This document shows positions 16,925 through 24,938 of a DNA stretch of 64,000 nucleotides, in pieces. Every line of letters starts with the position of its first letter. Within the stretch, counting starts at the first letter, position 1. The position numbers and the translations under genes were made by a program. The DNA is from Roseovarius marisflavi. GTDB lineage: Bacteria; Pseudomonadota; Alphaproteobacteria; Rhodobacterales; Rhodobacteraceae. The notes under the pieces were generated by a model. It was not told the DNA's origin. It searched no databases and worked only from the letters and a program-made list of their open reading frames with translations. Location: NCBI RefSeq assembly GCF_900142625.1, contig NZ_FRBN01000008.1:1-64000 (forward strand), given 5' to 3'.

Positions 16925-18211
16925 TCAGTTCTCGTATATGTCGACGGTCAGGGTATCAACCCAGCCCGGCTTGAGCGAGCTCACCCAAGCGACTGATTCC
17001 TCGCCCACTGGCGCCGTCAGTTCGGCACCGTCGAAGATCATAATATTCTCAAGCGTGGCAAACGGAAGATCACCGCCTTGCACAGACATGCCAAGAAGCT
17101 GGGCCTCAATGCCCTGATGATCCGAGCGCAGCGACACCGGACGGCCCAAACCCTGGAACTCCAACCCTTCGAAAGCCGCGATAACCTGATCCTCGGTTGG
17201 CCAGTTGCCGCTATTCGCCTCGGCGGCCTTATCGTAGGCGGCCTGCAATGCGGCGAGGCCTTGGCTCATGTGAAAGACGGGATAGATCGCCTTGGCGCTA
17301 GTCTTTGCCTCGAACTTGGCCATAAACGCCTGGAAGTCTGCATCATCGCGCCGTTCGGGGTGGTTCCAGTAGTGATCGCCGCGCGCGCCAATTATGTGGC
17401 CCGATGGCAGGCTGCTGCCCAGACGCTCAAGCGAACTTTCGGCCAGCGGCAGAACGAAGGTCGAAGTATTGGTCAGGCCGCGCTGCGAGGCCTGCTGGAC
17501 GAAGGTGTCCAGGTCGCCACCCCAGGACGTCGACAGGATGATATCCGGTTGCAGCGCCTGAAGACGAGAAATCTCGGTCGAAAAGTCGGGCGAGCCGAAT
17601 TTCGGGAAGAATTCGCCGACAACTTCGACATCCGGTCGCAGCGCCTTCAGTGCGGCGCTGAAGATGTCCCAGCTGTCGCGGCCCCAAGCATAGTCCTGAT
17701 TGACGACGGCGATGGTTTTGAAGTCGGGCGCGACCTTGAGCAGATAGGCGACAGTGGCCAGCATCTCGGTGCCGGCATGGGCCTGACTGCGGAAGACATA
17801 GTTGTACTTCTCGGCCTCGAAAATCTTTTGCGTACCGCAATCCCACATGATGTTGATCACCTTGAGATCCTCGGCCAGCGGCGCAATCGTCTTGCAATTT
17901 CCCGACGATATCGAGGCCAACATCGCATCCGCGCCATTTTCGACCATGCGGCGGTATTCGGTGGTCAGCACCTCGGCACCGGCGCCCTCGTCGATGAACG
18001 TCAGCTCGAGCGGAACGCCCTGGATGCCGCCATTGGCATTGATATCCTCGGCCATGATCTCGGCCGCGTCCTTAGCGGGCACGCCAAATACCGAAGCGGG
18101 GCCGGTCAGGAACGCGGTCACGCCCACCTTGAGCGTCTCGGGCTTGTCCTGTGCAAGTGCCGCAAGCGGCATCAACGCGCATGTTGCGGTTGCCATCAGT
18201 AGTTTCTTCAT
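16925..18211 (-). CDS. Periplasmic substrate-binding protein, LivK/HAAT type
   Basis: This 428-residue protein has a signal peptide (KKLLMATATCALMPLAALAQ) and a Peripla_BP_6 fold starting LKVGVTAFLTGPASVFG. The middle contains TIAVVNQDYAWGRDSWDIF and DIILSTSWGGDLDTFVQQAS. It is the receptor of the adjacent importer and the first gene of the leftward operon livK-H-M-G-F-ALDH-SDR. HAAT receptors bind amino acids, urea, aromatic acids and other organic acids; the ligand here is unknown. The gap to livH is about 120 bp. Promoter elements should lie in 18212-18571, where a LysR-like operator is seen. Confidence 0.88.
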   Translation of the reverse strand: MKKLLMATATCALMPLAALAQDKPETLKVGVTAFLTGPASVFGVPAKDAAEIMAEDINANGGIQGVPLELTFIDEGAGAEVLTTEYRRMVENGADAMLASISSGNCKTIAPLAEDLKVINIMWDCGTQKIFEAEKYNYVFRSQAHAGTEMLATVAYLLKVAPDFKTIAVVNQDYAWGRDSWDIFSAALKALRPDVEVVGEFFPKFGSPDFSTEISRLQALQPDIILSTSWGGDLDTFVQQASQRGLTNTSTFVLPLAESSLERLGSSLPSGHIIGARGDHYWNHPERRDDADFQAFMAKFEAKTSAKAIYPVFHMSQGLAALQAAYDKAAEANSGNWPTEDQVIAAFEGLEFQGLGRPVSLRSDHQGIEAQLLGMSVQGGDLPFATLENIMIFDGAELTAPVGEESVAWVSSLKPGWVDTLTVDIYEN

Positions 18212-18571
18212 TGGTGTCTCTCCCCTGTTAGCTTAAGTTTATTGGCCATTCCGTCAGGCGGGCTGGCCTGATTTTCGATCCGTTTGTCTCGATCGGATTG
18301 ATGATCTTCTCTACCATACCCTTGATGAGCGCATGGATCAGATGATGATCAATCGTCCTCCCTAAAGTCATGAAACACTTTGGATTACGCAGAATATACC
18401 ATAGCATACGCATGATCGGAGGGCCGCGACTAATAGTTTGTGCCTTAGCCCGCCATAGCGCACGCCTATAGTCCGCGGAGCGGAGAACCCTTTTGCAGTA
18501 CACTTGTTGAAAGCATGTATATTCTAATCCGGCACCGGATCACGCGTCGGACGCGATATGGGAGAGACCAC
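18212..18571. promoter_or_regulatory. Divergent control region between livK and the alcohol dehydrogenase
   Basis: This 360-bp spacer has no supported gene; a 91-residue minus-strand ORF is basic and motif-free. It must hold the promoters of the leftward transporter operon and the rightward dehydrogenase. A LysR-like dyad lies at 18454-18470, and another CATAG half-site starts at 18400. A possible dehydrogenase promoter is TTGCAG (18493) and TATATT (18518), with a long 19-bp spacer, hence weak without an activator. Confidence 0.5.
18454..18470. promoter_or_regulatory. Putative LysR operator, site 2
   Basis: CATAGCGCACGCCTATA has the same CATAG-N7-CTAT layout and T-N11-A core as the site between caiB and citE. 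It lies just upstream of the candidate -35 box of the alcohol dehydrogenase, the usual place for LysR activation, and about 245 bp from livK. Confidence 0.55.
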
Positions 18572-19696
18572 ATGAAAATCACCGCAGCCGTGCTGATGCG
18601 CGACGGAATTACATCGAACTTTGCCAAAGAGAGCCCGCTGGAGGTGCGCGAAATCGACCTCGCCCCACCGGGACGCGGCGAGGTGTTGATCCGCGTGGCC
18701 GCTGCCGGTGTATGTCATTCGGATTTGTCCGTGATCAACGGAACCCGCCCCCGTCCTCTGCCGATGGTGCTTGGGCACGAAGCGTCAGGCTATGTCGAGG
18801 AAGTCGGCGAGGGCGTTGATGATCTGGAACCGGGCGATCATGTCGTGTGCATTTTCGCCCCCGGCTGCCGCAACTGCAATCCCTGCGCCGAGGGCCGCCC
18901 GGCCCTGTGCGAGCGCGCGGCCAAGCATCATGGCGCGGGCGAGTTGATGACAGCTGCGCGGCGCCTTTCGATGAATGGCCAGCCGATCAATCACCATGTT
19001 GGCGTGTCGGCATTCGCCACCCATGCGGTGATGGACCGCCGCTCGCTGGTGAAGGTGGATCATAAACTGCCCGCTAGTGTTTCGGCCCTGTTTTCCTGCG
19101 CGATGCTGACTGGCGCAGGCGCTGTGTTCAATACCGCACGCATTCTCCCCGGCCAGAGCGTCGCGGTCATCGGGCTGGGCGGCGTCGGCCTTGCCGCAGT
19201 CCTTGGTGCGGCGGCGGCGGGCGCGGGGCGCATCATTGCCATCGACCCTTTCGCTGCCAAGATGGACGCCGCGCGTTCCATGGGCGCGACCGACTGCATC
19301 ACGGCAGATGAGAATACAATTCAGGCCGTGCGCGATCTGACCAATGGCGGCGTCGACTGCGCCATCGAACTCGCGGGTTCGGTCAAGGCGCTCGAGACGG
19401 CGTATGAGATCACCCGGCGTGGCGGCCTGACCGTGACCGCGGGCCTGCCTCACCCAGATCAGCGTATGGCCCTGCCCGCGCTAAAACTGGTGGCCGAAGA
19501 ACGCACCCTGAAAGGCAGCTATATCGGGTCCTGCGTGCCACAACGCGATCTGCCGCGCATGTTCGCCCTCTACGAACTGGGCAAACTGCCGGTGGAAAAG
19601 ATGCTCAGCCACCGGGTCAGGCTGGACGATATAAACCTTGCAATGGACCGGCTGAATGATGGTACCGCGATCCGCCAGATCGTTGAATTCGACTAG
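18572..19696 (+). CDS. Zinc-dependent alcohol dehydrogenase (MDR family)
   Basis: This 374-residue-class protein starts at ATG 18572 with GGGAGAG upstream; the longer frame from 18515 lacks a ribosome site. Catalytic zinc ligands are seen in GVCHSDLS and LGHEASGYVEEVG. The structural zinc cluster is APGCRNCNPCAEGRPALC, and the cofactor site is VIGLGGVGLAAVLGAA. It oxidises an alcohol with NAD and resembles class III-like or aryl/alkyl alcohol dehydrogenases. Divergence from the transporter operon and adjacency to lysR suggest a role upstream of the aldehyde dehydrogenase. Confidence 0.88.
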   Translation: MKITAAVLMRDGITSNFAKESPLEVREIDLAPPGRGEVLIRVAAAGVCHSDLSVINGTRPRPLPMVLGHEASGYVEEVGEGVDDLEPGDHVVCIFAPGCRNCNPCAEGRPALCERAAKHHGAGELMTAARRLSMNGQPINHHVGVSAFATHAVMDRRSLVKVDHKLPASVSALFSCAMLTGAGAVFNTARILPGQSVAVIGLGGVGLAAVLGAAAAGAGRIIAIDPFAAKMDAARSMGATDCITADENTIQAVRDLTNGGVDCAIELAGSVKALETAYEITRRGGLTVTAGLPHPDQRMALPALKLVAEERTLKGSYIGSCVPQRDLPRMFALYELGKLPVEKMLSHRVRLDDINLAMDRLNDGTAIRQIVEFD

Positions 19697-19715
19697 GGTC
19701 CGCCCATGCGCCAAC

Positions 19716-19775
19716 TTGACATTCCCATAGGCGGGCCTTCTAGCTGAACCCATTCTGCGCAAAGGCTCGCCTATG
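19716..19775 (+). promoter_or_regulatory. lysR promoter overlapped by CATAGGC inverted half-sites
   Basis: TTGACA (19716-19721) is a good -35 box; TCTAGC (19739-19744) is a possible -10 box 17 bp later. CATAGGC lies between them (19726-19732) and its reverse complement GCCTATG at 19769-19775 overlaps the start codon. These half-sites match operator site 1, so autorepression is plausible. Confidence 0.5.
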
Positions 19776-20708
19776 GACATCCGTCAAATGCGATACTTCA
19801 TCGCGATTTCCGAGTCACCGTCTCTCTCGGTGGCTGCCAATACTCTGGGTGTGGCCCAACCCTCTCTGTCGCAGAATGTCGTGCGCATGGAAGAGGAACT
19901 TGGCGTGCGCCTGGTCGAGCGGAGCCCGCGCGGCACGGTCCTGACCGACGACGGCACCCTCTTTCTCAAACATGCGCGGATAGTCTGCGCCGCATTCGAG
20001 AACTGCCTCGACGAAATGCGCGAGGCCGGTGGTGCCCTGCGTGGCAAGGTCAGCTTTGGGATGCCGTCATCCGTTTCGATGGTCATGTCCGTGCCTCTGG
20101 CCGAAACTGTGCGCGTCGAATTCCCGGATCTTCGTCTGCGCGCGATCGAAGCGATGAGTGGCTACATCAAGACGTGGATCGATGACGGGACAGTCGATAT
20201 CGGTTTTATCTACGACTTGGCGAGGGCCGATCATTTCCGTACAATCCATGTCCTGAATGAGCGTTTGTTCTTTTTTTCTGCCCCGGATGCATGGCCCTTG
20301 GATACGCCCCCCGGAACGCCGGTGCGCCTGCGCGACCTGCAAAAGCTGGAGCTGATCCTTCCCAGTCCGTTGCACGGCCTGCGAAAGACGATCGAGGATT
20401 ACGCCCAACCGCGCGGTGTAAAGCTGAACGTGACGGTCGAAATGGACGCGATGACCCAGATTAAGGAGTTGGTCGCGCGCGGATCAGGCTATGCCATCTT
20501 TGCCCCCGCCGCTGCACATGATTTCGCCACGCGTGGCGATCTCGTCAAATCGCCGATATGCGATCCGGACATGGTGCGCCCCGTCTATCTGGCTAGTAAC
20601 CCCGCTCGCAAAAGCAGCCGGGCCTGCCGCGCCATCGCCCAAGTGACGCTGGACGTCGCGCGGGATCTGGTCCGGCGCGGCATCTGGGAAGGCGAGTTGG
20701 AGGCATAG
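19773..20708 (+). CDS. LysR-family transcription regulator
   Basis: This 311-residue protein has the N-terminal winged HTH (MDIRQMRYFIAISESPSLSV, ANTLGVAQPSLSQNVVRMEE) followed by the inducer-binding domain (about 90-300), including GKVSFGMPSSVSMVMSVPLA. LysR proteins are tetrameric activators or repressors that respond to a pathway metabolite. The start at 19773 overlaps an inverted operator-like half-site. The related dyads in the two divergent spacers of the island make it the likely regulator of caiB, citE-fum, the transporter operon and the alcohol dehydrogenase. The inducer is unknown. Confidence 0.9.
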   Translation: MDIRQMRYFIAISESPSLSVAANTLGVAQPSLSQNVVRMEEELGVRLVERSPRGTVLTDDGTLFLKHARIVCAAFENCLDEMREAGGALRGKVSFGMPSSVSMVMSVPLAETVRVEFPDLRLRAIEAMSGYIKTWIDDGTVDIGFIYDLARADHFRTIHVLNERLFFFSAPDAWPLDTPPGTPVRLRDLQKLELILPSPLHGLRKTIEDYAQPRGVKLNVTVEMDAMTQIKELVARGSGYAIFAPAAAHDFATRGDLVKSPICDPDMVRPVYLASNPARKSSRACRAIAQVTLDVARDLVRRGIWEGELEA

Positions 20709-20863
20709 CGCAAGTGGTAACCGATGAGTCTGTGCCTAGTTTGGGTAAGACAGACCAACCAGACCCTATAGCGGCATCACGGTCATGCGACCACGCATAA
20801 GGTATCCTGTAATCACGCCGGTCGAATGACAGCTTCCAGCTCCGACATAGGTTCAGTTCGTGG

Positions 20864-21082
20864 ATGCAGCGAATGACCGCTCGCCTCATCGCTCATGAGC
20901 TGCTGGAGCAGGTGCGCAAAAATGCTACTGTCGACTGGCACAAGAAAGAGAGCGCCCGGGCACGGATGCGCATTTTGGTAAAAGGCATTCTCAAGAAATA
21001 CGGCTATCCGCCCGATCTTTCACTTGAGGCCGTCCAAACAGTTTTGGAGCAGGTCGAAACATTGCTAAGGGAAATCACATAG
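20864..21082 (+). pseudogene. Type I restriction enzyme HsdR, C-terminal remnant
   Basis: The 72 codons match the extreme C-terminus of HsdR (DUF3387 region): LLEQVRKNATVDWHKKESAR, then RMRILVKGILKKYGYPPD and VQTVLEQVETLL. Full HsdR is around 1000 residues with helicase and nuclease domains, none of which is present. No hsdM or hsdS is nearby. This is a leftover of a lost type I restriction-modification locus and marks a former island boundary. The flanking 20709-20863 and 21083-21274 hold no recognisable gene; the latter is AT-rich and should include the promoter of the next gene. Confidence 0.75.
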
Positions 21083-21274
21083 TCACATCTGAGTGATTCT
21101 GGCTCATTGGCAGTTGCTCGGGTGATGGTGAATCGTTTAATGGCATACGTAAACGTGTCGTAATCCGTAGCACGCAAGCGCAATCCAGATGGCGGGTTTT
21201 TGGGCGGGTTGCGTTAAGGGTAAAAATTAATATCTTTTATTAACAGTTATTTATAACTTTATTTGGAGCGTATA

Positions 21275-22216
21275 ATGAAATCCACCTGTCTAGCGATTGC
21301 CCTTACCGGCCTTGCCCTGCCCGCCTTTGCGGTTGAATTGGGCGCTACCGACAAGGCGATCAAACTGGCGATCAATGATTGGACCGGGCAACAGATCACC
21401 ACCCATATCGCAGGAGATATGCTTGAGGCCGCTGGCTACAAAGTTGAATATGTGCCTGTCGAATACGACGCGATGTTCCGCGAAATGATCAAGGACAACG
21501 TCGACGGCGCGCTTGAAATCTGGCGGGCCACGGCGGTGATCCGCTTTACCGATTACCTGCGCTCGAAGGATATCGTCGAGATCGGCGACCTTGGCATTTC
21601 CCCGAAAGAGGGTCTGGCCTATCCCGCCCATATGGAGGCAAAATGCCCCGGCCTGCCCAATTGGGAAGCGCTGCGCAGCTGCGCCGATGCCTTTGCCACC
21701 AATGGCGCGGCGGAATTGCTCGACTACCCCGAAGATTGGGAAGGCCCCGGCGCCGATTTGATGACGGCGTTCGATTTGCCCTTTACCGCCACTCCTGCAG
21801 CCTCGGAAGAGGCGCTTGTCGATGCTCTGGTCAACGCCAGCAAGAATGAAACGCCGATTCTGGCGACATTCTGGAGCCCGCATTGGGCCGTTGCCGCTTA
21901 TGACCTGCGCTTTGTCGAAATGCCCGCAGGCGAGGCCGAGTGCCATGAGAACCCGGCATGGGGCGCGAACCCGAACGAGGTTGGGGATTGCGATTTCGTC
22001 AGCACCGAGGTGGTCAAGGCCGTCGTCAAGGACTTCAAGCGCACATGGCCCGCCGCCTACAAAATCCTCGAAGCCTATCAGATCAGCAACGAGCAACAGC
22101 AGGCGCTGATGGTCGAAGTCGAGCGTGATGGCCGCCCGGTGGCCGATGTGGCTGCCGATTGGATCGCTGCCAACGAAGAAAGCTGGCGCTCCATCGTCGA
22201 CACCGCCACTCAGTAA
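21275..22216 (+). CDS. Glycine betaine/choline-type ABC substrate-binding protein, lone gene
   Basis: This 313-residue protein has a signal peptide (STCLAIALTGLALPAFAVEL) and the OpuAC fold. Visible segments include KLAINDWTGQQITTHIAGDM, VEYVPVEYDAMFREM, FWSPHWAVAAYDLRFVEMP and GDCDFVSTEVVKAVVKD. OpuAC receptors bind quaternary amines through aromatic residues. No permease or ATPase gene adjoins it, so it must use a transporter encoded elsewhere or be an orphan. The ATG at 21275 has GGAGCG nearby; a TTG at 21263 is less likely. A strong terminator follows, so it is a single-gene unit. Confidence 0.85.
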   Translation: MKSTCLAIALTGLALPAFAVELGATDKAIKLAINDWTGQQITTHIAGDMLEAAGYKVEYVPVEYDAMFREMIKDNVDGALEIWRATAVIRFTDYLRSKDIVEIGDLGISPKEGLAYPAHMEAKCPGLPNWEALRSCADAFATNGAAELLDYPEDWEGPGADLMTAFDLPFTATPAASEEALVDALVNASKNETPILATFWSPHWAVAAYDLRFVEMPAGEAECHENPAWGANPNEVGDCDFVSTEVVKAVVKDFKRTWPAAYKILEAYQISNEQQQALMVEVERDGRPVADVAADWIAANEESWRSIVDTATQ

Positions 22217-22238
22217 ACCCCGAGATCGCAAAAGACAT

Positions 22239-22268
22239 CGGCCGCGCATATCATTGCGCGGCCGTTTT
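22239..22268 (+). terminator. Rho-independent terminator of the betaine-type receptor gene
   Basis: CGGCCGCGCA (22239-22248) and TGCGCGGCCG (22255-22264) form a perfect 10-bp stem with a 6-base loop, followed by TTTTCGTTTT. It sits 23 bp after the stop of the receptor gene. It also faces the 3' end of the convergent TIGR02302-type gene. Confidence 0.9.
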
Positions 22269-22303
22269 CGTTTTAGCGCCCGGTTTGCGGTAATCGCGCG
22301 GTG

Positions 22304-24901
22304 CTAGAACCGCTCCAGCAGCCGCTTGAGGTACTCCAGCTCGACATCCGGGCGCGCACCCTCGCCAGAGCGGCGGCGAATTTCGTCAAGCAATTCGCGG
22401 GCGCGCCGATAGACATCCTCGCCCTGCAACAGATCATCCTGCGTGCCCGCCTGACGGCCCTGACCGGGGTTGCGGCCCAGGGGGTCAGATTGTTGTTCGC
22501 CCGCCTCGCCAAAGGCTTCGCCCTGCCCGCCGGGGTTTTGCTGTTCGGCCATCGCCTCGCCCATGTTGCGCATGCCCTCGCGCAGCGCATCCATCGCCTC
22601 GGCCTGATTGTCGATGGCATCGGCAAGATCGTCATTGCGCAGCGCCTCTTCGGCGCCTTCCATGGCGCGACCGGCGCGTTCAAGCGCCTCGCGCGCGGCC
22701 TCTCCGGCCTCGCCGCCAAGCTGTGGCAGGCCCTGACTCTGGCGCTCCAACTCCTGGCGCAGCGCCTCTTGCCGCTCGGCCAGCGATCCGGCTTCGCCCT
22801 CGCCGTCATGATCCTGTTCGCCGCCGCCCTGCCCCGGTTGTTCGCCGCCTTCGCCGCCGCCCTGGCCTTGCCGGCCGTCATGGCTCTGGCCGCGGCCCTC
22901 ACCGCCATTGCGGCCCTCATTGCCCTGCGACTGACCCGATTGCGCACCGGGGTTGAACTGTTCCTGCAAATCGCGGAACGCCTGATCCGACAGGCCCTGC
23001 TGCTCGCGCAGCGTATCGGCCAGCCCCTCCATCGCCTCTTGCCCCGGCGACTGGCCAGTCTGGCCCTGGGTGACCTGCATGTTTTCCATCATCTGCTGGA
23101 ACTCTTCCAGCGCCTGCTGCGCCTCGGCCATGCGGCCCTGTTCCATCAATTCCTGGATGCGGTCCATCATGTCCTGCAGATCCTGCTGGGTCATCTGCAT
23201 GGTGTTCTCGGCGCTCTGCTGATCACCCTGTTCGGGGTTTTCGCGCTGTGCCTGCTGCATCTTCTGACGAAGATAATTCTGCGTGGCATCGCGCAATTCC
23301 TGCATCAGGCGGGCGATTTCCTCTTCGCTGGCGTCGTTCTTCATCGCCTCGCTCAGGCGTTCCTGCGCCGCACGCATCCGCTCCAGCGCGTCACCGACAT
23401 CGCCATCCTCAAGCAACACGCCCAGATCCCAGAGCGCCTGTGCAATCTCGTCGCGCTCATCGCCGTCAAGACCATCGCTCGCCGTCATCGCCTCTAGCCG
23501 CCGCAGGATCACCCGCATCCGCAGATAGGCCGCCTCGGAGCGAAACAGGTTCGGGCCCGGCTTGTACGAAACCGCGCGCAACACCTGTGCCACGCGGGGG
23601 GCATTCTGGCGCGACCACAGAAGATCACGGCGCTGTTCGATCACCGCCGCAGCAAGCGGATTGAAAAACCGCCGCGCCGGAAGTGTCATCTGCATCGGTT
23701 CTGCCATGCCCTGCTGGCCGATCGCATCCTCGACCCGCACATCAAGCACCACCGGCAGATGCGCCCAAGGGTGCTCTGACAGGTTCTCGATCAGGGTTTC
23801 GACAAACTCGGCGCGGTCGCCTGCAATCGGCATCGGCAGGTCAAGCTCGATCGGCGCGCGCGGTTCCGGTACGACGGCAAGCCCGTAGCGGCGATCGACC
23901 TGCGCCAGATCAAGCGCAAAAACCGCGCGGCCGCCGGTCACGCCGTAATCATCGCTGGCCTGAAACGGCTGGCTCATCTGCCCGTCAAAGGCGGTCTTTG
24001 CGCCCTCTTGCGACAGGCTCACCATCGGCGCCATATCCGGCGTGGCCTCGACCTGCCAGCGGCGCCCGCCGGGGCCATCAATCCGCATTTCGCCACTCTG
24101 GCGCAGATCAAAGCGATGCTCCGCATCGGTTGCCGCACCGATATTTTCGGTCCGCTGCGACACCGTTTCGGCAAGGCTCAGCGCGCCGACCTCGCCATAA
24201 AATCTTAGCGTGATGCGGCTGCCGACCGGCGCGCGCAAGGTCTCGTCCTGATCGTTGAGATAAAGGCTCGGCAGGCCGGTATAGGCGGGCGGCTCAACCC
24301 AGCCCTCCCACGTGGGGCCGCCGGCAAGCGCCGCGCCATTGCTGCCGCCCGGCACCATCTGCGCCACCGATCCGGCGCGCCAGACCGAGCCGAACAAAAG
24401 CGCCACCACCAGCCCCAAGAGGGCGATGTAACGCAAACCGAACGGGTCTTGTCGTGACAGTTTCAGGTCGGGTTCGACCGCTTTCGCCTCTGCGGCACGC
24501 GTCGCCATCCGCGCCAGATGCGCCTGCCACAAGGCTTGCGATCCGGGATCACCCGCGCCAATCGCCAGTTCATCCGCCAGCGCCGCCAAGGGTCGCCCCG
24601 GCAGGGCCTCATCCAGTCGCGCAAGCGCTTCGGCCCGGCGCGGAAAGCGAAACCGCCGCGCGCCCTGCAATGCAAATACCAGAACCGCCAGCCCGCCCAG
24701 CATGAGAACCGACCAGACCACCTCGACCGGCGCAATGTCCTGAAGACCAAGCATGAGCATCGCCGCGCCCGCCGCCAAAAGGCTCCAGACCGGCCAGAAT
24801 GCCCGCACAAGCCGCTCTGCGATCAGCCCCGCCCACGTCAGGCTAAGGGGCCGCCGCAACCGGGCCAGAACCGGCGTCAGGGGGTTTTGCGTCTTTGGCA
24901 T
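22304..24901 (-). CDS. TIGR02302/DUF4175-type membrane protein
   Basis: This protein of about 865 residues is recognised by its overall plan. A short basic N-terminus and two or three membrane spans (LIAERLVRAFWPVWSLLAAG and VVWSVLMLGGLAVLVFALQG, then a third near FGLRYIALLGLVVALLFGSV) come first. A long periplasmic-type domain (about 190-570) follows, then a Q/E/G-rich low-complexity tail with coiled-coil potential (QELMEQGRMAEAQQALEEFQ, GQGGGEGGEQPGQGGGEQDH). The tail ends PDVELEYLKRLLERF. Its function is unknown; it is typical of Rhodobacterales and Rhizobiales and often lies beside lysA, as here. Starts at 24901 or 24913 are both possible. Confidence 0.8.
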   Translation of the reverse strand: MPKTQNPLTPVLARLRRPLSLTWAGLIAERLVRAFWPVWSLLAAGAAMLMLGLQDIAPVEVVWSVLMLGGLAVLVFALQGARRFRFPRRAEALARLDEALPGRPLAALADELAIGAGDPGSQALWQAHLARMATRAAEAKAVEPDLKLSRQDPFGLRYIALLGLVVALLFGSVWRAGSVAQMVPGGSNGAALAGGPTWEGWVEPPAYTGLPSLYLNDQDETLRAPVGSRITLRFYGEVGALSLAETVSQRTENIGAATDAEHRFDLRQSGEMRIDGPGGRRWQVEATPDMAPMVSLSQEGAKTAFDGQMSQPFQASDDYGVTGGRAVFALDLAQVDRRYGLAVVPEPRAPIELDLPMPIAGDRAEFVETLIENLSEHPWAHLPVVLDVRVEDAIGQQGMAEPMQMTLPARRFFNPLAAAVIEQRRDLLWSRQNAPRVAQVLRAVSYKPGPNLFRSEAAYLRMRVILRRLEAMTASDGLDGDERDEIAQALWDLGVLLEDGDVGDALERMRAAQERLSEAMKNDASEEEIARLMQELRDATQNYLRQKMQQAQRENPEQGDQQSAENTMQMTQQDLQDMMDRIQELMEQGRMAEAQQALEEFQQMMENMQVTQGQTGQSPGQEAMEGLADTLREQQGLSDQAFRDLQEQFNPGAQSGQSQGNEGRNGGEGRGQSHDGRQGQGGGEGGEQPGQGGGEQDHDGEGEAGSLAERQEALRQELERQSQGLPQLGGEAGEAAREALERAGRAMEGAEEALRNDDLADAIDNQAEAMDALREGMRNMGEAMAEQQNPGGQGEAFGEAGEQQSDPLGRNPGQGRQAGTQDDLLQGEDVYRRARELLDEIRRRSGEGARPDVELEYLKRLLERF

Positions 24902-24938
24902 GCGCCGCACCATTCCTCGGCCCGACGCGCCCATCGCG

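Noticed and set aside
18228..18503. 91-codon minus ORF upstream of livK
   Set aside because: Basic, motif-free and spans the divergent promoter region with the putative operator.
22301..23497. 398-codon plus-strand ORF opposite the TIGR02302-type gene
   Set aside because: A Leu/Ala-rich shadow caused by the Q/E-rich tail on the other strand.
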